64,000 nt of DNA from Kribbella sp. CA-293567 (lineage in GTDB: Bacteria > Actinomycetota > Actinomycetes > Propionibacteriales > Kribbellaceae): assembly GCF_027627575.1 (NCBI RefSeq), contig NZ_CP114065.1:5704001-5768000 (forward strand), in the 5' to 3' direction. Position 1 is the stretch's first letter. Every line of letters begins with the position of its first letter. The notes beneath the pieces were generated by a model that had not been told where the DNA came from, made no database searches, and was given only the letters and a program-made list of their open reading frames with translations. This document shows, piece by piece, positions 17,097 through 24,534 of this stretch. The translations under genes and the position numbers were made by a program.

Positions 17097-17102
17097 GGGT
17101 AC
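17097..17102 (+). promoter_or_regulatory. GGGTAC -10-like element before the lipoprotein pair
   Basis: GGGTAC lies 46 bases before ATG 17149. The expected GNNT at -35 is absent, so it is only a possible SigB-type site. Confidence 0.3.
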
Positions 17103-17148
17103 AGAGACGTTGCCTTGGAGATCACTTTCTCGGAAAGCAAGGTCCTGT

Positions 17149-18114
17149 ATGCCGAAACGCGGCCTCTTCGCCGTCGTCCTGCTCCTCACTTCCGCGCTGG
17201 CGAGCTGCAGCGACGTGCCGGCTTCTCTGCCGGCGACCGAGCAGCTCGCCGCGCCGAGCACACCTTCGACGCCGCCACTTTCACCGACGCCGACGCCGAA
17301 ACCGCAACCGCAACCGAAGGCGGCGGAACTGCCCCGAGGTGGGCGGCAGCTCTTCCCCGCGCATCAACTGGTCGCCTTCGTCGGCGCACCCGGATCACCG
17401 GCGCTGGGCCCGCTCGACCGCGACCTGGACGTGCGGGTCCGCCGGCTGGAGCGCCTTGGAGCGTCGTACCGCGATGGGCGCACGGTGCTGCCGGTGATGG
17501 AGCTGATCGTCGTCACCGCCCAGGCAGCGCCCGGTCGCGACGGCAAGTACCGGTCGCGGATCGATCCCGCCCAGATCGACAAGTACCTCGCGGTCGCGCG
17601 CAGGCACAAGGCGCTGCTGATGCTCGACGTCCAGCCCGGGCAGGCGAAACCGCTGGCCGAGATCCGCCGCCTCGAACCGTGGCTGAAGCAGCCCGACGTC
17701 GGGCTGGCGGTCGATCCCGAGTGGGAGGTCGGTCCCGGCCAGGTCCCGGGCCAGGTCTTCGGCCGGACCTCCGGCGCCGAACTGAACGCGATCGGCGCCT
17801 ACCTGTCGGGCCTCGTCACCGAGCACAAGCTTCCGGAGAAGCTCTTCGTCTTCCACCAGCTCTCCAAGCCCATCGTTCGCGACGAGGCGGCACTGCGCAC
17901 CCATCCCGGCGTCGCGACGGTGAAGTCTGTCGACGGGATCGGCACCCGGGAACAGAAGATCGCCACCTACAACGGGCTCACGAAGGGACTGCCGAAGGGC
18001 ATCCGCAGCGGCTTCAAGCTGTTCTACTCCGAGGACACCCGGCACGGCCCGTTGATGACGCCGGCCCAGGTGCTCGCCGTACGGCCCCGGCCCGACCTGG
18101 TGATCTACGAGTGA
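17149..18114 (+). CDS. Secreted lipoprotein, probable TIM-barrel fold
   Basis: A 321-residue protein with a signal peptide (about residues 1-18) and the lipobox LASC. A Pro/Thr/Lys-rich linker (about 30-60) follows, then a compact alpha/beta domain. Segments such as KALLMLDVQPGQAKPL, VGLAVDPEWEV and LPEKLFVFHQL look like alternating strands of a TIM barrel, but I cannot name a family or catalytic residues. Its stop overlaps the next gene's GTG start by four bases (GTGA), so it should work with the polysaccharide deacetylase, probably at the cell surface. Confidence 0.72.
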   Translation: MPKRGLFAVVLLLTSALASCSDVPASLPATEQLAAPSTPSTPPLSPTPTPKPQPQPKAAELPRGGRQLFPAHQLVAFVGAPGSPALGPLDRDLDVRVRRLERLGASYRDGRTVLPVMELIVVTAQAAPGRDGKYRSRIDPAQIDKYLAVARRHKALLMLDVQPGQAKPLAEIRRLEPWLKQPDVGLAVDPEWEVGPGQVPGQVFGRTSGAELNAIGAYLSGLVTEHKLPEKLFVFHQLSKPIVRDEAALRTHPGVATVKSVDGIGTREQKIATYNGLTKGLPKGIRSGFKLFYSEDTRHGPLMTPAQVLAVRPRPDLVIYE

Positions 18115-19184
18115 CCGACCTGACCAGGCGGCGTTTCCTCGCGCTGACCGCGGCCTCGACGGTAGTTGCCGGATGCACCGACATCGCCGCGGACACCAGT
18201 CCGGTGGTGCACGCCCCGGGCAGCTCTCCGGCGACGACGACCCCACGCCGTACGCCGAAACCCGCCACCTCGCCCCCACCAGCGCCGCCACCCGCCAAGC
18301 TGCAGGCCAACGAGCTGGGCCAGCTCCCGGTCCTCATGCACCACCGGCTCGTCACCTCGTCGGCCGGGGCGTACGACCAGACTCCGGACTTCTTCCGGCA
18401 GGAACTCGAACGACTGTACCGCGAGAACTACCATCCGGTCCGCGCGATCGACCTGGCCCGGCGAGACCTGACCGCCGTCCCGGCCGGCAAGACCCCCGTC
18501 GTCCTCACCTTCGACGACAGCACTCCGAGCCAGGTCGCGTTCGACTCGGCGGGCCGGGTCGAGAGCGACTGCGCTCTGGGCATCCTGCGTGGGTTCCACG
18601 CGCGCCATCCCGACTTCCCTGCCGTAGCGACGTTCTACGTCAACAGGAACCCGTTCGGGCTGAGCGGGGCTGCCGTGCCGCAGGCCCTGGTCCGCCTGAC
18701 CGCGCTGGGATGCGAGATCGGCAACCACACCTGGAGTCACCCGAACCTGCACACCCTGTCGCGGGCTGAAGCCGAAGCCGAGATCGGTAAGCTGGCGGCC
18801 ATGGTGCGTGGGGCGACCCCCGCGAGTCCGTGCGGCACGCTGGCGCTCCCCCTCGGCGTCCATCCACGCGACTCCTCCGTGCTGGCCCGCGGAGGACGCG
18901 GCAGTACGGCGTACCGGAATCTTGCGGTGCTGCTCGTCGGTGCCAACCCGAGCCTTTCGCCGTACCACCGTGACTTCGACCCGATGGCGATCCCCCGCAT
19001 CCGCTGCAGTTCCCACCGCAACGGCCGTGGTCCGCTGGAATTCAACTACTGGCTCGACCAGCTCGCCACCCGCCCGGGCCTGAAGTACATCGCTGCCGGC
19101 AATCCTGCCCACGTCACCGCACCCAGCAGCCTCCGCCAATCTCTCGCTCCCGGCCTGGCCGACCGAGCGATCTGGTGGAACTGA
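18111..19184 (+). CDS. Polysaccharide deacetylase lipoprotein
   Basis: A 357-residue protein. The N-terminus has RRRFLALTAAS, a twin-arginine-like start, and the lipobox VAGC. A Pro/Thr-rich linker follows, and the NodB domain begins near residue 120. The metal-binding motif is VVLTFDDS near residue 128 and NHTWSHPNLH near residue 205, supplying Asp and the HxxxH pair. Such enzymes remove acetyl groups from cell-wall or other N/O-acetylated glycans. GTG 18111 overlaps the upstream lipoprotein stop. The protein is predicted to be anchored outside the membrane. Confidence 0.85.
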   Translation: MTDLTRRRFLALTAASTVVAGCTDIAADTSPVVHAPGSSPATTTPRRTPKPATSPPPAPPPAKLQANELGQLPVLMHHRLVTSSAGAYDQTPDFFRQELERLYRENYHPVRAIDLARRDLTAVPAGKTPVVLTFDDSTPSQVAFDSAGRVESDCALGILRGFHARHPDFPAVATFYVNRNPFGLSGAAVPQALVRLTALGCEIGNHTWSHPNLHTLSRAEAEAEIGKLAAMVRGATPASPCGTLALPLGVHPRDSSVLARGGRGSTAYRNLAVLLVGANPSLSPYHRDFDPMAIPRIRCSSHRNGRGPLEFNYWLDQLATRPGLKYIAAGNPAHVTAPSSLRQSLAPGLADRAIWWN

Positions 19185-19207
19185 CCGGCCGGTTTTCCCG
19201 CGGGTAC
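19183..19207 (+). promoter_or_regulatory. Probable SigB-type promoter with leaderless start
   Basis: GACC (19183-19186), 15 bases and GGGTAC (19202-19207) lie before ATG 19217, with 9 bases in between. The -35 misses the final T of GNNT. The -10 and the start spacing match the other sites. Confidence 0.5.
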
Positions 19208-19216
19208 CGGCCCGAC

Positions 19217-20701
19217 ATGGTTTCTGTCTGGAGCGCGACCGCCGAGATTCCGTCGTACGACGAACTGCGGGCCGACGAGCATGCGGAGATAGTGGTGGTC
19301 GGCGGCGGTTGGGTCGGGCTGACCACGGCTCTGCTGCTCGCGCAGACCGGAGCGGACGTCGTACTGCTCGAAGCGCGCCGGCTCGGAGCCAGGACCAGCG
19401 GGAACACCACGGCCAAGGTCACGTCGCAGCACGGCGCGATCTACGCGGATCTCGTCGACCGCCACGGCAAGGACAAAGCCAGGTTGTACGCCGAGGCGAA
19501 CCAGGCCGCGGTGGACCAGGTGGCCGGCCTCGTCCAGCAGTACGGGATCGACTGCGAGTTCCTCCGGACACCCGCTTACGTCTACTCCAGCGAGCCGGGC
19601 TCCTTGAAGGGTGAGGCGGAGGCGGCGATCTCTCTCGGTCTGCCGGCCGAGCTGACCGACGGCAGCGAGGTCGGCGTACCGGCGGTCGAGGCGGTGCGAT
19701 TCGACGGGCAGGTTCAGCTGCATCCGGTGAAGTACCTCGCCGGGCTCGCCGCTGCCTTCACCGCTGCCGGCGGCCGGATCTACGAGCAGACGAGGGTCGT
19801 GGAACTGGACGAGGAAGACGACGGAGTGCAGGCCACGACGCAGGGCGGTCCGAAGGTCCGGGCCACCCATGCCGTCGTCGCCACCCTGCTCCCGTTCGGA
19901 CTGACCGGCGGGTACTTCGCCAGGACGCGTCCGCAGCAGTCGCACGGAATCGCCGTCCGGTTGCCGGTCGAGGCACCCGTCGGGATGGCCATCTCGACCG
20001 GCTCGCCCGTCCGCTCCACCCGCCCCTGGCCCGGTGGCGGCCCGAACGGGCTGATCGTGGTCGGCGGCGGTCACGAGACCGGATCCGTCGAGGACACCGA
20101 AGCGATCTACCAGAGCCTGACCGACTGGGTCGGCTCGACCTGGAACTTCAGCTGCCGACCGGAGTACCGGTGGTCGGCGCACGACTACAGCACCCCCGAC
20201 CTGATCCCGTACGTCGGCCGCTCGCCGGGCAGCCGGTCGACCTTCGTCGCCACCGGCATGCACAAGTGGGGGCTCAGCAACGGGACCGTTGCCGCAGGCA
20301 TCATTCGCGACCTGATCACCGGCCGTGACAATCCGGCCGCCGGGCTCTACCACGCCGGCCGGATCGGCGACGCGCACGCCGTCGCCAAGCTGCTCAAGGA
20401 CAATCTGAAAGTCGGCAAGGACTTCGCCACCGGACATCTCGGCCGCGCCGTGCACGGCGGCCTGGATCACCTGGAGGTCGGCCAGGGCGGTCTCTTCGAG
20501 ATCGACGGCGACACCGTCGGGGCCTACCGCGACGAAGCCGGCGCTCTGCACACGGTCAAACCGATCTGCACGCACGTCGGCTGCGTGCTGAACTGGAACA
20601 ACGCGGACACCACCTGGGACTGTAACTGCCACGGCTCCCGCTTCTCGCCCGACGGCGCAGTCCTGGACGGCCCCGCCACCAAGCCTCTGGACCGCACCTG
20701 A
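19217..20701 (+). CDS. FAD-dependent oxidoreductase with C-terminal Rieske domain
   Basis: A 494-residue two-domain protein. Residues about 20-370 are a D-amino-acid-oxidase-like FAD domain, with VVGGGWVGLTTALLLAQTG and EARRLGARTSGNTTAKVTSQHG. Residues about 400-494 are a Rieske [2Fe-2S] domain with CTHVGC and CNCHGSRF, giving the Cys-His / Cys-His ligands. Such fusions occur widely in bacteria; the substrate is unknown. ATG 19217 is preferred to an in-frame ATG at 19175 because it lies 9 bases after GGGTAC and starts just before the domain. The VOC gene follows 16 bp later. Confidence 0.9.
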   Translation: MVSVWSATAEIPSYDELRADEHAEIVVVGGGWVGLTTALLLAQTGADVVLLEARRLGARTSGNTTAKVTSQHGAIYADLVDRHGKDKARLYAEANQAAVDQVAGLVQQYGIDCEFLRTPAYVYSSEPGSLKGEAEAAISLGLPAELTDGSEVGVPAVEAVRFDGQVQLHPVKYLAGLAAAFTAAGGRIYEQTRVVELDEEDDGVQATTQGGPKVRATHAVVATLLPFGLTGGYFARTRPQQSHGIAVRLPVEAPVGMAISTGSPVRSTRPWPGGGPNGLIVVGGGHETGSVEDTEAIYQSLTDWVGSTWNFSCRPEYRWSAHDYSTPDLIPYVGRSPGSRSTFVATGMHKWGLSNGTVAAGIIRDLITGRDNPAAGLYHAGRIGDAHAVAKLLKDNLKVGKDFATGHLGRAVHGGLDHLEVGQGGLFEIDGDTVGAYRDEAGALHTVKPICTHVGCVLNWNNADTTWDCNCHGSRFSPDGAVLDGPATKPLDRT

Positions 20702-20717
20702 CCGAAAGGGAACCGCA

Positions 20718-21122
20718 GTGACCACCAAACCCGCCGAGATCGGCGACCTGCGACTCGCAACCGTCGTCGTCAACTCGACCGACATGGACAGAACCGCGGC
20801 CTTCTGGTGCGCGGCTCTCGGCTACTCCGGCCCCGGCCAGATCGGCTCGAAGGACCAGTTCGCCAAGCTCACCGACCCCGACGGCACCGGGCCGGCCGTG
20901 CTGGTCCAGCGCGCCGAGGAGATCCCGGCCGGCCCCACTCCGGTCCATATCGACCTCTACACCCAGGATCGCGACCGCCACATCGAGCGGCTGACCGGAC
21001 TCGGAGCGACCGTGGCCGACAACTGGGACTACCCGGCCGAGCACGAGTTCGTCGTCCTCCGCGATCCCGATGGCAACGAGTTCTGCGTCATCCAGGCCGA
21101 CCCTTCGGACGAAGGTTCCTGA
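20718..21122 (+). CDS. VOC/glyoxalase-family protein
   Basis: A 134-residue protein with the betaalphabetabetabeta layout of the vicinal-oxygen-chelate fold, seen as paired modules LRLATVVVNSTDMDRTAAFW and VHIDLYTQDRDRHIE, and ending FVVLRDPDGNEFCVIQ. The family includes glyoxalases, dioxygenases and resistance proteins, so the activity is open. It starts at GTG 20718, 16 bp after the Rieske oxidoreductase, with GAAAGGGAA as ribosome binding site. It is probably co-transcribed with it. Confidence 0.82.
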   Translation: MTTKPAEIGDLRLATVVVNSTDMDRTAAFWCAALGYSGPGQIGSKDQFAKLTDPDGTGPAVLVQRAEEIPAGPTPVHIDLYTQDRDRHIERLTGLGATVADNWDYPAEHEFVVLRDPDGNEFCVIQADPSDEGS

Positions 21123-21162
21123 CCGAACTCAGGACCGTGCACAAGATCGTCGAAAAAGCTGT

Positions 21163-21187
21163 GCATCAATCGCGCCGAGGTGGGTAA
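21163..21187 (+). promoter_or_regulatory. SigB-type promoter of the second sigma factor gene
   Basis: GCAT (21163-21166), 15 bases and GGGTAA (21182-21187) repeat the GCAT-N15-GGGTA arrangement of the paralogous sigma gene. The leader to ATG 21258 would be about 65 bases. Confidence 0.6.
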
Positions 21188-21257
21188 CGAGTCGGCATTG
21201 CCTCTGACCGTGGTCCAGCCCGTGGCCACGCCCGTGACGACTGTCGCGAGGTCAATC

Positions 21258-22085
21258 ATGATCACGAGCTTGAGCAGCACCGAACTACCCCCCACCCACT
21301 GCAACACCCCTCAGCAACGCGCTGAACGCGAAGCAGCCACCCAAGTGCTGCTGAACCAACGGGCAGCAGCCACCGATCCAGCCGAGCGGCAACGCCTGCT
21401 CGAAGACGTCGTGGAGCTGAACATCGAGATCGCCCGCGGCATCGCCCGCCGCTACCGCAACCGCGGCGCCGAAGCCGACGACCTCGAACAGGTCGCCTGC
21501 CTGGCACTGGTCAAAGCGGCCAGCGGCTACCAGCTCGACTCCGGCACCCCTTTCATCGCCTACGCCGTCCCCACCATCCGCGGCGAGATCAAGAGATATT
21601 TCCGCGACTCCACCTGGACGGTCCGGATCCCCCGTCGGCTCCAGGAGCTGCAGGGGGCCATCACCACCAAGGTGCCGGTACTGGAACAGCAGCTCAACCG
21701 GCAGCCCACCACCGAGGAGATCGCCGAGTACCTCGGCGCCACCGTCGAGGAGATCGACGAAGCCCGTGCCGCGAAAGGCTGTTTCAACGTCTTGTCACTC
21801 GACCGCCCCTCCGCCACCGACGACGGCCTCACCCTGGCCGACGCACTACCGGCACCGCCCGACCGGGAAGTCGAACACCTGGAAACACTCGACCAGCTGG
21901 CACCGCTCCTCGAACGGCTCGACGACCGGTCGCGGCGCATCCTGCACCTGCGATTCGTGGAGACGAAGTCGCAGAGCCAGATCGGGGAGGCCATCGGCTG
22001 TAGCCAGATGCAGGTCTCACGCCTGCTGAAGGCCACCCTCGAACGGCTCCGCGCCCAGCTGGACATCAACACCGTCGCCGCCTGA
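21258..22085 (+). CDS. RNA polymerase sigma factor, SigB/SigF/SigG family (paralogue)
   Basis: A 275-residue group 3 sigma factor strongly similar to that at 15191-15997. Shared segments are NIEIARGIA, NRGAEADDLEQVACLALVKA, AVPTIRGEIKRYFRDSTWTV, RIPRRLQELQG and HLRFVETKSQSQIGEAIGCS with MQVSRLLK. ATG 21258 is preferred to GTG 21180, because 21180 would overlap the -10 element. The family controls stress responses. No anti-sigma or anti-anti-sigma gene is adjacent, so control must come from elsewhere or be transcriptional. The stop lies in a small hairpin shared with the convergent dehydrogenase gene. Confidence 0.93.
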   Translation: MITSLSSTELPPTHCNTPQQRAEREAATQVLLNQRAAATDPAERQRLLEDVVELNIEIARGIARRYRNRGAEADDLEQVACLALVKAASGYQLDSGTPFIAYAVPTIRGEIKRYFRDSTWTVRIPRRLQELQGAITTKVPVLEQQLNRQPTTEEIAEYLGATVEEIDEARAAKGCFNVLSLDRPSATDDGLTLADALPAPPDREVEHLETLDQLAPLLERLDDRSRRILHLRFVETKSQSQIGEAIGCSQMQVSRLLKATLERLRAQLDINTVAA

Positions 22086-22096
22086 CGTAGGTCAGG
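22081..22096. terminator. Small hairpin spanning two convergent stops
   Basis: CCTGAC (22081-22086) and GTCAGG (22091-22096) form a 6-bp stem with a 4-base loop that contains both stop codons of the convergent genes. It is short for a terminator. Confidence 0.35.
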
Positions 22097-23264
22097 GCCT
22101 GAGCAGGATCTTCACGGCACCGTCCTGCTTCTGCTGGAACATCTCGTACGCCGCTGGGCCGTCGGACAACGCCAGGTGATGAGTGGCGAAGTCGTCGACG
22201 CGCAACGGATCCTCGTCGCCGAGCAACGGCAGGATCCGGTCGGCCCAGCGGTGTACGTTCGCCTGCCCCATCCGGAACTGGAGCTGCTTGTCGAACATGG
22301 TCAGCATCGGCAGCGGGTCGGCCATCCCGCCGTACACGCCGGACAGCGAGATCGTGCCGCCGCGGCGAACGACGTCGATCGCCAGGTAAAGCGCGGCCAG
22401 CCGGTCCACCCCGGCCGTGTCCATGAACTTCTGGGCCAGCGCGTCGGGCAGCAATCCGGCCAGTTGCTGGCCGGCCTTGGCCTTCGGTGAACCGTGCGCC
22501 TCCATCCCGACCGCGTCGATGACCGAGTCCGGGCCACGACCGTCGGTCAGGTTCCTGATCGCCTCCGCCACGTCGTCGGAGTACTCCAGGGTCTCGACGC
22601 CGTGCAGCCGCGAACGTTCCAGCCGCTCCGCGACCAGGTCGACCCCGATCACCCGGTAGCCGCGGTGCACCGCGATCCGGGTGGCCATGTCACCGATCGG
22701 CCCGAGGCCGAGCACGACCAGCGTGCCGCCGTTGGGCACCCCCGCGTACTCGACCGCCTGCCAGGCCGTCGGCAGCACGTCCGACAGGTAGACGAACCGG
22801 TCGTCCGACGGCCCTTTGGAAACCTTGATCGGCCCGTACTGCGCCTGCGGCACCCGTAGGTACTCCGCTTGCCCACCAGGCACCTGGCCGTACAACTTGG
22901 TGTAGCCGAACAAGGCCGCGCCCATTCCCTGCTCACGGACCTGCGTCGTCTCGCACTGCGTCTGCAGGTCTCGCTCACACATGAAACAGTGGCCGCAGGC
23001 GATCTGGAACGGCACCACCACCCGGTCGCCGACCGACAGATTCGGGACCTGCGAGCCGACCTCCTCGACGATGCCGATCGACTCGTGCCCGAGCACGTCA
23101 CCGGCGTCCAGGTACGGCGCCATCACCTCGTACAGGTGCAGGTCCGATCCGCAGATGCCGGCCGAGGTGACCCGGATGATCGCGTCCGTCGGCTCCTGGA
23201 TCTCCGGATCCGGGACCTCGCCGTACTCGACCTTCCGCTTTCCCTGCCAGGTGAGTGCCTTCAC
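22092..23264 (-). CDS. Zinc-dependent alcohol dehydrogenase family protein
   Basis: A 390-residue medium-chain dehydrogenase. The catalytic zinc site is given by GICGSDLHLYE near residue 37 and GHESIGIVEEVG near 60. The structural zinc site is CGHCFMCERDLQTQC near 90, and the NAD site is VLGLGPIGDMATR near 185. The extended C-terminal region with an insert resembles the formaldehyde-dehydrogenase/threonine-dehydrogenase-like branch often annotated as glutathione-dependent formaldehyde dehydrogenase. The substrate is uncertain. It starts at GTG 23264 with GGAGG upstream. Confidence 0.88.
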   Translation of the reverse strand: MKALTWQGKRKVEYGEVPDPEIQEPTDAIIRVTSAGICGSDLHLYEVMAPYLDAGDVLGHESIGIVEEVGSQVPNLSVGDRVVVPFQIACGHCFMCERDLQTQCETTQVREQGMGAALFGYTKLYGQVPGGQAEYLRVPQAQYGPIKVSKGPSDDRFVYLSDVLPTAWQAVEYAGVPNGGTLVVLGLGPIGDMATRIAVHRGYRVIGVDLVAERLERSRLHGVETLEYSDDVAEAIRNLTDGRGPDSVIDAVGMEAHGSPKAKAGQQLAGLLPDALAQKFMDTAGVDRLAALYLAIDVVRRGGTISLSGVYGGMADPLPMLTMFDKQLQFRMGQANVHRWADRILPLLGDEDPLRVDDFATHHLALSDGPAAYEMFQQKQDGAVKILLRP

Positions 23265-23296
23265 GGTGTGCCTCCATCGGGTCGGTTTCCGCCCCG

Positions 23297-23302
23297 GTAC
23301 CC
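23297..23302 (-). promoter_or_regulatory. GGGTAC -10-like element before the dehydrogenase
   Basis: GGGTAC on the minus strand lies 32 bases before GTG 23264. There is no good GNNT 15-16 bases upstream, so confidence is low. Confidence 0.35.
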
Positions 23303-23375
23303 AGCAAGCCGCCGGTCAGCAGGAAGTTTCGCGCCAGGGAACCGGACCCGAAATCCCGATCCCTGGAGGCGAACC

Positions 23376-23606
23376 ATGAGTTTCGACCGGCCCGGCCTCG
23401 ACAAGCACCAGACCGTGACCGACACCGACCTCAACGACGCGCTGGAAGGCGGCGAACCCGACGAGAGCCTGCTGAACGCCGACCAGATCGAGCACGACGA
23501 CGGGCAACGCTCCCCCGGGCCGGTGGACGAGGACAACCGTCGGCCGCCCGAGGATCAGGATGTCACCAGTGGCGACCAGGGTGCTCCGATCGAGCCGCCC
23601 GACTGA
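23376..23606 (+). CDS. Small acidic hypothetical protein
   Basis: A 76-residue highly acidic, Pro- and Asp-rich protein, likely disordered. It starts MSFDRPGLDKHQTVTDTDL and ends GAPIEPPD. GGAGG lies 7 bases upstream of the ATG, supporting expression. It has no recognised domain. It is divergent from the alcohol dehydrogenase and convergent with the SDR gene. Small acidic proteins of this kind are common in actinobacterial stress loci, but no function is assigned. Confidence 0.6.
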   Translation: MSFDRPGLDKHQTVTDTDLNDALEGGEPDESLLNADQIEHDDGQRSPGPVDEDNRRPPEDQDVTSGDQGAPIEPPD

Positions 23607-23636
23607 CCAGCAGCATCGCCGTCAGCAGCAAGCCCG

Positions 23637-24422
23637 TCAGGGCCGGCGCCAGTCGTCCGAGGTCAGGTGGCTGCCGGCCATCGGGCCCATGTTGAGCATG
23701 CCGCCGTCCGCGGCGATGCTGGCGCCGGTCACATAGGAGGCGCCCGGCGAGGCCAGGAAGGCAATCACAGCAGCGATCTCGCGAGCATCACCCGGTCGTC
23801 CCAGTGGAACGCCGGGACGCTTCGTGTCGCGCGGGTCCTCGTCCTCTTGGCCGGTCATCGGTGTCGCGATCTCGCCCGGCGCCACCGCGTTCGCCGTGAT
23901 CCCGTGCTCGCCCAGTTCCAGTGCCAACGTCTTGATCAGCAGGCCCAAGCCGCCCTTTGCCGCGTCGTACGGCGCGGCGCCGACCCGCGGCTGGTGCTCG
24001 TGCACACTGGTCACCGCGATCAGCCGGCCGCCGCGCCCCTGCTGGATCATCCGGCGGGCCGCTCGCTGAAAACACAGGAAGGCTCCGTCGAGGTCTACCG
24101 ACAACACCTTGCGCCACTGCTCGAAGTCGAGATCGACGGCCAGCTCACTGGTACCGGTGCCGCTGTTGGCCAGCAGGACGTCGATTCCACCCAGGGACTC
24201 CGCCAGGTCGTCGATGACGTCCGCGGCCGCCGGCAGGTCGGTGAGATCCAGCTGCCGAACTTCCGCTGTCCGGCCGTGCGACCGAACCTCTTCCGCTGTC
24301 TGCTCCGCGCCGTCGGAGTCGCTGTGCCACGTCACCCCGACGTCGAAGCCGTTCTGGGCCAGGGCGACCGCGGTCGCCTTGCCGATTCCACTGTCCGATC
24401 CGGTCACTATCGCTGTAGGCAT
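23637..24422 (-). CDS. SDR-family oxidoreductase
   Basis: A 261-residue classical short-chain dehydrogenase. The cofactor motif TGSDSGIG is at residues 7-14, LLANSGTG near 87, the catalytic YDAAK near 157 and PGEIATPM near 190. It probably uses NAD(P)H on a small carbonyl or sugar substrate that is not identifiable here. ATG 24422 has no Shine-Dalgarno sequence but sits 9 bases after GGGTAC, so it is probably leaderless. It is divergent from the carboxylate-amine ligase gene, and the two promoters interleave. Confidence 0.9.
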   Translation of the reverse strand: MPTAIVTGSDSGIGKATAVALAQNGFDVGVTWHSDSDGAEQTAEEVRSHGRTAEVRQLDLTDLPAAADVIDDLAESLGGIDVLLANSGTGTSELAVDLDFEQWRKVLSVDLDGAFLCFQRAARRMIQQGRGGRLIAVTSVHEHQPRVGAAPYDAAKGGLGLLIKTLALELGEHGITANAVAPGEIATPMTGQEDEDPRDTKRPGVPLGRPGDAREIAAVIAFLASPGASYVTGASIAADGGMLNMGPMAGSHLTSDDWRRP

Positions 24423-24431
24423 GAACCGCCG

Positions 24432-24456
24432 GTACCCCTTGATTAGACCTGAAACC
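24432..24456 (-). promoter_or_regulatory. SigB-type promoter of the SDR gene, leaderless
   Basis: On the minus strand GGTT (24456-24453), 15 bases and GGGTAC (24437-24432) fit the SigB pattern closely. Nine bases separate it from ATG 24422. Confidence 0.68.
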
Positions 24457-24466
24457 GATCGGGTAC
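24441..24466 (+). promoter_or_regulatory. Divergent SigB-type promoter of the carboxylate-amine ligase gene
   Basis: GATT (24441-24444), 16 bases and GGGTAC (24461-24466) fit GNNT-N16-GGGTAC. It overlaps the opposite promoter of the SDR gene, so the two -35 elements are only 8 bases apart. Confidence 0.58.
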
Positions 24467-24534
24467 TGACGGACCGGGTTCGGCAGGGAGCCCGAGACGG
24501 CCGCAGTGTGGGCCGGTACTGACGAAGGGCTCCC

